Assembly (NCBI RefSeq): GCF_016458305.1 | Contig: NZ_JAEMHL010000010.1 | Coordinates: forward strand, 1 to 64,000 | Source of the DNA: Geomonas anaerohicana | GTDB lineage: Bacteria > Desulfobacterota > Desulfuromonadia > Geobacterales > Geobacteraceae | DNA length: 64,000 nucleotides | Reading direction: 5' to 3' | In this document: one piece after another, positions 57,905 to 64,000 of the stretch | How positions within the stretch are numbered: the stretch's first letter is position 1 | Layout of the letters: every line of letters starts with the position of its first letter | The notes under the pieces: generated by a model | Databases searched by the model: none | What the model was told of the DNA's origin: nothing | The model's input: the letters and a program-made list of their open reading frames with translations, nothing else | Program-made: the position numbers and the translations under genes

Positions 57905-58849
57905 GTGAAATACCGGCCACTCGATTTTTCTGGTGTCAGCACCTACCCGATAGCCTCCCGTAAGAACAAGATGAACGTGCAGGAGCACTTCGCCAAGCCC
58001 GTCAGGTCCGGCATGACCGTAGCCGAGCTCCTTGCCGCCATGCCCGACCAGCTAGGCTCCCAGGCTTTGAACGGTGTCATCGATGCCGTCGTCGCGGCAC
58101 GCGCCAAGGGGAAGCCCGTGGTCATGGCGATGGGGGGGCACGTCATCAAGTGCGGCCTGCAACCGGTGCTCAAATCTCTCATCGACGCAGATGTCATCAC
58201 CGCCGTGGCGCTGAACGGCTCAGGTTCCATCCACGACTTCGAGATCGCGCTGATCGGCGCCACCAGCGAGGATGTCGGTGCCGTGCTGCACGCCGGCAGC
58301 TTCGGCATGGCCGAGGAAACTGGTGCCCAGATCAACGAGGCGCTCAAGCAGGGTGTCGCGCAGGGGCTCGGGCACGGCGAGTCGTTGGGGCGGATGATAC
58401 TTGAGCGCGAGTTGCCCTATCGTGAACAGAGCCTGATGGCGGCGTGCGTGCAGAAGGGGATTCCGGTCACCGTGCATGTCGCCATCGGCACCGACATCAC
58501 CCACCAGCATCCCTCAGCCGACGGCGCCGTATTCGGAGCCGCCAGCTTCACCGATTTCCAGATCTTCGCCTCCGTCGTCTCCGAGCTTGGTGACGGCGGC
58601 GTCTATCTCAACATCGGCAGTGCCGTATTGTTGCCCGAAGTGTTCCTGAAGGCCCTTTCCATAGCCCAGAATCTGGGGCACCACGTCGACCGTTTCACCA
58701 CCGCCAATTTCGACATGCAGCAGCACTACCGGCCGTTGGTCAACGTCGTCAAGCGCCCCACCTCCGGTGACAGCCGCGGGTACACGGTCACGGGGCACCA
58801 TGAGATCATGCTGCCGCTGCTGGCGGCGGCAATCCTGGATAGAATCTAA
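57905..58849 (+). CDS. Conserved protein, possibly deoxyhypusine-synthase-like
   Basis: 314 residues, cytoplasmic, strongly patterned: MGGHVIKCG (76-84), NGSGSIHDFE (104-113), TSEDVG (120-125) and GGVYLNIGSAVLLPEVFLKA. The Gly-rich loops and IHDFE suggest a Rossmann-like NAD-binding fold; I recall related Geobacter proteins being labelled deoxyhypusine-synthase-like, but bacteria lack its substrate eIF5A. Start GTG 57905 after AAAGGATC. It lies near hldE, so a link with heptose or surface-sugar metabolism is possible. Function unknown. Confidence 0.6.
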   Translation: MKYRPLDFSGVSTYPIASRKNKMNVQEHFAKPVRSGMTVAELLAAMPDQLGSQALNGVIDAVVAARAKGKPVVMAMGGHVIKCGLQPVLKSLIDADVITAVALNGSGSIHDFEIALIGATSEDVGAVLHAGSFGMAEETGAQINEALKQGVAQGLGHGESLGRMILERELPYREQSLMAACVQKGIPVTVHVAIGTDITHQHPSADGAVFGAASFTDFQIFASVVSELGDGGVYLNIGSAVLLPEVFLKALSIAQNLGHHVDRFTTANFDMQQHYRPLVNVVKRPTSGDSRGYTVTGHHEIMLPLLAAAILDRI

Positions 58850-58850
58850 G

Positions 58851-58870
58851 GCCGTTCAACGTTCAACGTT
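58851..58870 (+). repeat. Left inverted repeat of the four-helix-bundle cassette
   Basis: GCCGTTCAACGTTCAACGTT. Its reverse complement occurs with one mismatch at 59351-59370. It begins one base after the stop of the DHS-like gene. Confidence 0.75.
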
Positions 58871-58908
58871 AACTTCTACACTGCTTTACCTGTACCGGAG
58901 GTGGCGAC

Positions 58909-59273
58909 GTGAGAATACAGCGGTTCGAAGATGTTGATTCGTGGAAGAAGCACGGCTGTTGGTAAGCGAAATCTATCTGCATCTTGGCGGGTGCAGGGAC
59001 TACGGATTTCGCGACCAGATTCAAAGAGCTGCTGTTTCGGTGATGTCCAACATTGCAGAAGGCTTTGATCGAGGCAGTAACAAAGAGTTTGTCCAATACC
59101 TCATTATCTCTCGTGGCTCTCTCTCAGAAGTCAAAAGTCTAGCGTATGCCGGGCTCGACATCGGACATCTTGATCAAAAAAACTTCGAGGCAGTAATGAA
59201 GCGCTGTAACAGAATAAGCAATATCCTAAACGGGTTCATCAGGTTCTTGAAGAGCAGCCAGCGTAAGGCCTAG
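58909..59273 (+). pseudogene. Four-helix-bundle (23S rRNA IVP-type) protein, frameshifted
   Basis: GTG at 58909 with GGAGGT 6 bases upstream starts VRIQRFEDVDSWKK, the normal beginning of this family. One base is missing near 58950: frame 1 runs into TAA, while the next frame continues ARLLVSEIYLHLGG..., then RDQIQRAAVSVMSNIAEG and FDRGSNKEFVQYL, to TAG at 59273. The open part alone (from GTG 58941) would be 110 residues but lacks the proper start. Either a recent mutation or a sequence error. Family members form a pentameric four-helix bundle; role unknown. It lies between inverted repeats. Confidence 0.78.
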
Positions 59274-59339
59274 GATTGGTATTGTCGGTTTTTCAATGGT
59301 ACAACGTATTTTGCAGTAAAACTTTAGCCAGAGATGCCG

Positions 59340-59370
59340 ATTGAACATTGAATGTTGAACGTTGAACGGC
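59340..59370 (-). repeat. Right inverted repeat of the four-helix-bundle cassette
   Basis: Contains AATGTTGAACGTTGAACGGC (59351-59370), the complement of the left end (58851-58870) with one mismatch, preceded by degenerate TTGAAC units. Ends 13 bases before hldE. Confidence 0.75.
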
Positions 59371-59383
59371 TTTAGGAGACTGC

Positions 59384-60847
59384 ATGGATCGTAGAGAAGT
59401 AGAATCCTTTTTCGAACGCGCCGCCACCGTGCGTGCCCTTGTCGTCGGCGACCTGATGCTGGACGAATACCTGTGGGGGCGCGCGGAACGGATCTCGCCG
59501 GAGGCGCCGGTGCAGGTGGTCGAGGTGGCGCGAGAGGACCTGCGCTTAGGGGGCGCGGGCAACGTGGTCAATAACCTCGCCGCCCTCGGCTGCCGGGTCT
59601 CGGTCGGTTCGGTGATCGGCACCGATGAAGACGGCCAACTCTTGCGCCACGCCCTGGAGGAGAAGGGGGCCGGGGTGGACGGGCTGGTGGAGGACCCTCA
59701 GCGCACCACCAGCAAGAAGACGCGCGTGATCGCAGCCAACCAGCAGATCGTCCGGATCGACCGGGAGATGCGCTCCTCGATCGGCGCCGCCAGCGAAAAG
59801 GCACTGCTCGACTACCTCCTCAAGCACCTCTCCGAGTTCGACGTGGTGGTGGTCTCGGACTACCTGAAGGGCGTGCTCACCCCGCCTCTGCTCGACGCGC
59901 TCTGCCGCAAGGGGCGCGAACTGGGCGTGCCGGTGGTGGTCGACCCAAAGGGCGACGACTTCGCCAAGTACCGCGGCGCCACGGTGCTCACCCCCAACCG
60001 CAAGGAGGCGGAGGTTGCCTCGGGAACCGCCATCACCGACCAGGCCTCGCTGGAACTGGCCGCCGGAAAAATCCTCTCCAGCCTGGAACTGGACGCCCTC
60101 CTCATCACCCGCAGCGAGGCGGGCATGTCGCTCTTCCCGGCACAGGGGGAGGCGGTGCACATCCCCACCGTGGCCCGCGAGGTCTTCGACGTGACCGGCG
60201 CCGGGGATACCGTGATCTCGGTCCTCTCCCTGGGGCTTGCCTGCGGGCTGCCTCTCGCGGATGCGGCCTGGGTGGCCAATGTGGCCGCCGGCATCGTGGT
60301 CGGCAAGCTGGGCACCTCGACGGTTTCCCCCCGCGAGATCATCGCGGAGGTCGGCCACTCCCTGCGCGACAGCGACTCCAAGATCAAGAATCTCGACGTC
60401 CTGGCTCACCTGATGGCCCGCGAGCGTGCCCGCGGCAAAAAGGTTGTCTTCACCAACGGCTGCTTCGACCTGTTGCACGTGGGGCACGTGAAGTACCTGC
60501 AGAAGGCGCGGGAGTTGGGCGACCTCCTGGTGGTGGGACTCAACACCGACGACTCGGTGCGCCGGCTCAAGGGGGAGGGGAGGCCGCTCATCGAGGAGAA
60601 GGAACGGGCGCACATCCTGGCCGCCCTCGGGTGCGTGGACTACGTGGCGCTCTTCGACGAGGACACCCCGCTCCGGCTCATCGAAGCGCTCCGCCCGTCC
60701 ATCCTGGTCAAAGGGGGGGACTACAGCATGGACCAGGTGGTGGGACGCGAACTGGTCGAATCGATGGGGGGGCGGGTCGAGTTGATCGAGTTCGTCGATG
60801 GCCGCTCCACTAGTCGCATCATCGACAAGATCCTCTCTTCCAAATAA
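59384..60847 (+). CDS. hldE: Bifunctional heptose-7-phosphate kinase / heptose-1-phosphate adenylyltransferase
   Basis: Makes ADP-heptose for the LPS core. 487 residues: N-terminal ribokinase-like domain (1-320, [12 protein letters not shown] with the catalytic Asp), C-terminal nucleotidyltransferase (about 350-487) with [17 protein letters not shown]. Both domains are intact. TTTAGGAGAC precedes the ATG. The other heptose genes (gmhA, gmhB, hldD) are not in the window; the heptosyltransferase at 46181 is the likely user. Confidence 0.95.
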   Translation: MDRREVESFFERAATVRALVVGDLMLDEYLWGRAERISPEAPVQVVEVAREDLRLGGAGNVVNNLAALGCRVSVGSVIGTDEDGQLLRHALEEKGAGVDGLVEDPQRTTSKKTRVIAANQQIVRIDREMRSSIGAASEKALLDYLLKHLSEFDVVVVSDYLKGVLTPPLLDALCRKGRELGVPVVVDPKGDDFAKYRGATVLTPNRKEAEVASGTAITDQASLELAAGKILSSLELDALLITRSEAGMSLFPAQGEAVHIPTVAREVFDVTGAGDTVISVLSLGLACGLPLADAAWVANVAAGIVVGKLGTSTVSPREIIAEVGHSLRDSDSKIKNLDVLAHLMARERARGKKVVFTNGCFDLLHVGHVKYLQKARELGDLLVVGLNTDDSVRRLKGEGRPLIEEKERAHILAALGCVDYVALFDEDTPLRLIEALRPSILVKGGDYSMDQVVGRELVESMGGRVELIEFVDGRSTSRIIDKILSSK

Positions 60848-60920
60848 AGTTTCGGCGCCCCCGGTTGCCATACGGCCGCCGCATGCTATTCATTATTGGA
60901 TCAAATTTAATGGAGGCCTC

Positions 60921-61973
60921 ATGAAGAAGGCATTTATCACCGGCATCACCGGCCAGGACGGCTCCTACCTTGCGGAATTCCTGCTTTCCAAGGGGTACGA
61001 GGTACACGGCATGATCCGCCGCTCCTCCTCCTTCAATACCGGCCGCATCGACCACATCTACCGCGATCCGCACGAGGCGGACACGAGGCTTTTCCTCCAT
61101 TACGGCGACCTCAACGACGCGAGCTCCATCAACCGCCTGCTGCGCGAGATCCATCCCGACGAGATCTACAACCTGGGCGCCCAGAGCCATGTCCGCGTCT
61201 CCTTCGACGTCCCGGAGTACACCGGCGAGGTGGACGCCCTGGGGGCGGTGCGCATCCTGGAGGGGATCCAGGAGGCGGGGATCACCACCCGCTTCTACCA
61301 GGCCTCCTCTTCCGAGCTCTACGGCAAGGTGCTGGAGACCCCCCAGAGGGAGACCACTCCCTTCTACCCCCGTTCCCCCTACGCTTGCGCCAAGGCCTAC
61401 GCCTTCTACATCACGGTGAACTACCGCGAAAGCTACAACATGTTCGCCTGCAACGGCATCCTCTTCAACCACGAGTCCCCGCGCCGCGGCGAGACCTTCG
61501 TAACCAGGAAGATCACCCGCGCCGCCGCGCGCATCAAGCTCGGGCTGCAGGACCGGCTCTACCTGGGCAACCTGGATGCCAAGAGGGACTGGGGCTTTGC
61601 CGGCGATTACGTCGAGGCGATGTGGCGCATGCTCCAGGCGGACCGCCCCGACGACTACGTGGTGGCGACCGGCGAGACCCACAGCGTCAGGGAGTTCGCC
61701 GAGCAGGTCTTCGGTAGTCTGGGCATGGAGCTTTCCTGGAAAGGGAAGGGGGAACAGGAGCAGGGCGTCGATACCAAATCGGGCAAGGTGCTGATCGAAA
61801 TCGACCCGCGCTACTTCCGTCCCGCGGAGGTCGACCTGCTGCTGGGGGATGCCACCAAGGCGCGGCGCGAACTCGGCTGGGAGCCAAAGACCAGCTTCGC
61901 ACAGCTGGTCAAGATGATGACCCAGTCCGACCTCGCCATCGCCGAACGGGAGCTGAGAGCCGATGGAAAGTAA
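60921..61973 (+). CDS. gmd: GDP-mannose 4,6-dehydratase
   Basis: First step from GDP-mannose to GDP-fucose or related deoxy-sugars. 350 residues: NADP loop [36 protein letters not shown] and YACAKAYA (catalytic Tyr and Lys). TGGAGG precedes the ATG at 60921. It overlaps fcl by 11 bases. Confidence 0.95.
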   Translation: MKKAFITGITGQDGSYLAEFLLSKGYEVHGMIRRSSSFNTGRIDHIYRDPHEADTRLFLHYGDLNDASSINRLLREIHPDEIYNLGAQSHVRVSFDVPEYTGEVDALGAVRILEGIQEAGITTRFYQASSSELYGKVLETPQRETTPFYPRSPYACAKAYAFYITVNYRESYNMFACNGILFNHESPRRGETFVTRKITRAAARIKLGLQDRLYLGNLDAKRDWGFAGDYVEAMWRMLQADRPDDYVVATGETHSVREFAEQVFGSLGMELSWKGKGEQEQGVDTKSGKVLIEIDPRYFRPAEVDLLLGDATKARRELGWEPKTSFAQLVKMMTQSDLAIAERELRADGK

Positions 61974-62892
61974 CGCCAAGATCTTCGTCGCCGGGCATCG
62001 CGGTCTGGTCGGCTCGGCCCTGGTGCGGGAGCTGGAGCGCCAGGGTTACCACAACCTGGTGCTGCGCAAAAGTTCCGAACTCGACCTGCGCGACCAGGCG
62101 GCGACGCGCGCGTTTTTCGAAGCCGAGCGGCCGGAGTACGTCTTTTTGGCTGCCGCCAAGGTGGGGGGCATCGTCGCCAACAACAGCTTCCCCGCCGACT
62201 TCATCTACGACAACCTGATGATCCAGAACAACGTGCTGCATTCGAGTTACCTGGTCGGCGTCAAAAAGCTGCTCCTCCTCGGGTCCACCTGCATCTATCC
62301 GAAGCTCGCGCCGCAGCCGATCAAGGAGGAGGCGCTGCTCACCGGCCCGCTGGAGCCGACCAACGAACCCTACGCCATCGCCAAGATCGCCGGCATCAAG
62401 ATGTGCCAGTCCTACAACCGCCAGTACGGGACCCGCTTCATCAGCGCCATGCCCACCAACCTCTATGGTCCCAACGACAACTTTGACCTCACCACGTCCC
62501 ACGTCCTTCCTGCCCTGATCCGCAGGTTCCACGAGGCCAAGGAGGCCGGGGCGGAAAACGTCACCATCTGGGGCACCGGAACGCCGTTCCGCGAGTTCGT
62601 CCACGTGGATGACGTCGCCGGCGCCGCCTTCTTCCTGATGCAGCAGTACGAGGGGTGGGACCCGGTCAACGTCGGCAGCGGCCAGGAGCTCACCATCGCC
62701 GACCTCGCCCGCCGGATCGCTGCAGTGGTCGGCTTTGCCGGAGAGGTTCTCTTCGACACCTCCAAGCCCGACGGCACCCCCAGAAAGCTCAGCGACGTGA
62801 GCCGCATCCACGAGCTGGGGTGGCGCCATAAGATCGAGCTCGACCAGGGGCTCAAAGACACCTATGCCTGGTACCTCGCCAACCGCTGCTGA
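61963..62892 (+). CDS. fcl: GDP-L-fucose synthase
   Basis: Epimerase/reductase of 309 residues acting on the Gmd product. [13 protein letters not shown] loop, [15 protein letters not shown], and [11 protein letters not shown] catalytic motif are as in WcaG. The start overlaps the end of gmd. Together they supply GDP-L-fucose for a surface glycan, presumably the one that also carries pseudaminic acid. Confidence 0.94.
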   Translation: MESNAKIFVAGHRGLVGSALVRELERQGYHNLVLRKSSELDLRDQAATRAFFEAERPEYVFLAAAKVGGIVANNSFPADFIYDNLMIQNNVLHSSYLVGVKKLLLLGSTCIYPKLAPQPIKEEALLTGPLEPTNEPYAIAKIAGIKMCQSYNRQYGTRFISAMPTNLYGPNDNFDLTTSHVLPALIRRFHEAKEAGAENVTIWGTGTPFREFVHVDDVAGAAFFLMQQYEGWDPVNVGSGQELTIADLARRIAAVVGFAGEVLFDTSKPDGTPRKLSDVSRIHELGWRHKIELDQGLKDTYAWYLANRC

Positions 62893-62919
62893 TTCTGTTT
62901 CCTTTCCCGACACATCCAC

Positions 62920-62963
62920 GCGCCGCCGCTCCCGTTTTCGCTCCGTGACCGGCGGCGCATTTA
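62920..62963 (+). terminator. Possible terminator after fcl
   Basis: GCGCCGCC pairs with GGCGGCGC across a 23-base loop, followed by ATTTAA. The T run is poor. Confidence 0.4.
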
Positions 62964-63056
62964 AGCTCCCGAATTCTCATGAATAACTCTGTCAACCATG
63001 ATTTTGCGCCTTCTTCAATCTCTATGCCAAAATTTTAGAACTGCACCAAAATGCGC

Positions 63057-63085
63057 TTTACAGTGAAATTCTTAGATGCTATACT
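63057..63085 (+). promoter_or_regulatory. Sigma-70 promoter of lptC-lptA
   Basis: TTTACA (63057-63062), a 17-bp spacer and TATACT (63080-63085). The expected start site (about 63092) is only some 6 bases before the lptC ATG. Confidence 0.65.
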
Positions 63086-63097
63086 TCCTGCGAAATC

Positions 63098-63670
63098 ATG
63101 CATAACTTCAATAATTTCAAGCGATTCCTCGGCGTCCTGGCAGTTGTTGCATCCCTGTTGGTGATTGCCACCATAGTCTTCCGTATGCAGCAGGAAGTGG
63201 CCCCGGTCTTGTCGGTGCGCAAGCTTCCGCTCCAGGTGGATGTTTCCCTGCACAATTTCCATTACACGGAAACCAAACAGGGCATCAAGCACTGGGAGCT
63301 CACCGCCGAGCGGGCCGACTATAACAAGCAGGCCGACATCTCCTACCTCTCCCGCGTCCGGATGGTCGTGCATGGGGCGGGGGGGCTCGGCGAGTTGGTG
63401 ATAACGGCCGATAGCGGCCAGTACCACAACGGGACCCGGGACATCGCCCTCATCGGCAACGTGCAGGGGAAAAGCAGCAAGGGGTACGGTTTTTCTGCCC
63501 CTCGCGTCAACTACGTCGCGGCGCGCAGCATGTTGCAGACATCGGAGCGGGCCAGGTTGACGGACATCGGAAGCGAGTTGGAAGGGACAGGTATGGAGTA
63601 CTACACGCAGACTCGGAAGTTCAGGTTGTTGAAGGATGTAAGCGCCGTGTACCGGCAGGGGGGGAAGTGA
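63098..63670 (+). CDS. lptC: LPS export system protein LptC
   Basis: Bitopic inner-membrane protein linking LptB2FG to the LptA bridge. 190 residues: one membrane helix (about 9-29), then a periplasmic beta-jellyroll of the OstA/LptC kind (VDVSLHNFHYTETKQGIKHWELTAERADYNK; ADSGQYHNGTRDIALIGNV). No Shine-Dalgarno sequence precedes the ATG. TGATG overlap with lptA. Confidence 0.88.
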   Translation: MHNFNNFKRFLGVLAVVASLLVIATIVFRMQQEVAPVLSVRKLPLQVDVSLHNFHYTETKQGIKHWELTAERADYNKQADISYLSRVRMVVHGAGGLGELVITADSGQYHNGTRDIALIGNVQGKSSKGYGFSAPRVNYVAARSMLQTSERARLTDIGSELEGTGMEYYTQTRKFRLLKDVSAVYRQGGK

Positions 63671-64000
63671 TGCGCCGTATCGTCTCCTGTCTTGCTCTGC
63701 TGCTCGCCTTGGCGACGGCTGGCTACGCCGCACAGGGCTCGAACAACAAAGAGCCTTTAAAGATAAAGTCGGACACGCTAAATACCGATAACGAGAAGAA
63801 GACGGCAACGTTCGAGGGGAAGGTGGTCGCCCGCCAGGGTGACATGACCCTGTACACGGACCGTCTGGTGGTCACCTACAGCGGCCCCAACAACGAGGTG
63901 TCGCAGGTGGAGGCGTTCGGCAACGTGCGCATCGTGCAGGAAGAACGCCAGGCGACCGGCGCCCACGGGATCTACGATCCCAAGCTGGCGCGCATCATCC
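63670..64000 (+). CDS. lptA: LPS transport periplasmic protein LptA, 5' part
   Basis: Starts at ATG 63670 inside the lptC stop (TGATG) and runs off the window after about 110 codons. Signal peptide (about 1-20, LALLLALATAGYAA), then the OstA-like repeats of LptA: IKSDTLNTDNEKKTATFEGKV, TLYTDRLVVTY, VEAFGNVRIVQ. It forms the periplasmic bridge that carries LPS to LptDE. Confidence 0.88.
   Translation, partial: MRRIVSCLALLLALATAGYAAQGSNNKEPLKIKSDTLNTDNEKKTATFEGKVVARQGDMTLYTDRLVVTYSGPNNEVSQVEAFGNVRIVQEERQATGAHGIYDPKLARII

Overview
The window (about 62% G+C by eye) reads as chromosome of a Gram-negative, metal-reducer-type Desulfuromonadales bacterium, most likely Geobacteraceae (Geobacter/Geomonas/Citrifermentans-like). 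The reasons are the gene order lysS-lolC-lolD-bamA-skp-lpxD-fabZ-lpxA-lpxB-msbA-lpxL-waaA-lpxK, diheme cytochrome and Fe-S proteins, Cache-type chemoreceptor and HDOD signalling genes, and families of GC-rich intergenic hairpins. The species assignment is an inference; no search was run.

Layout. 1-71: the 3' end of a 5S rRNA gene and its terminator, so the window begins at the end of an rRNA operon. 213-8400: an orphan RRE/radical-SAM/SPASM enzyme, ung, a chemoreceptor, a small exported protein and a three-gene signalling operon (small protein, HDOD protein, hybrid histidine kinase with Hpt) with a sigma-28-like promoter. 8600-14620: a DMT transporter, a zincless Fpg/Nei-like glycosylase, a DUF4142 protein, the decayed remains of malQ, a diheme peroxidase-like protein and two envelope proteins. 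14830-24100: lnt, glgX and an aroC that looks like the eukaryotic (fungal) type, then small conserved genes, a sterol-desaturase-family enzyme, a YgjP-like peptidase and a two-ferredoxin protein. 24279-27260: biotin genes bioF-bioH-bioC behind a clear BirA operator. 27378-30601: ettA and an RCC1-repeat lipoprotein.

30745-47236 is a nearly continuous envelope-biogenesis run: lysS, lipoprotein release (lolCD), outer-membrane assembly (bamA, skp), lipid A synthesis (lpxD, fabZ, lpxA, lpxB), lipid A flipping (msbA), late acylation (lpxL-like), Kdo transfer (waaA), lpxK and a heptosyltransferase. It contains no lpxH or lpxI; lpxA and lpxB are separated only by a hairpin.

47457-62892 is accessory surface-polysaccharide DNA. 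An acyl-carrier-protein/MBOAT/SGNH trio resembles dltC-dltB-dltD without dltA. It is followed by a pseudaminic-acid cluster (pseB, pseC, pseF, pseH, pseI) with no recognisable pseG, a KpsC/KpsS-like putative glycosyltransferase, a UDP-glucuronate 4-epimerase, a DHS-like conserved protein, a frameshifted four-helix-bundle (23S IVP-type) gene inside an inverted-repeat-bounded segment, hldE, gmd and fcl. 63098-64000: lptC and the start of lptA, which returns to LPS export.

The strongest candidates for new biology are the ACP-MBOAT-SGNH cassette next to the nonulosonate locus, the pse cluster without pseG paired with an unassigned transferase, and the inverted-repeat-bounded cassettes. No tRNA gene, CRISPR array, prophage or intact insertion sequence was seen.
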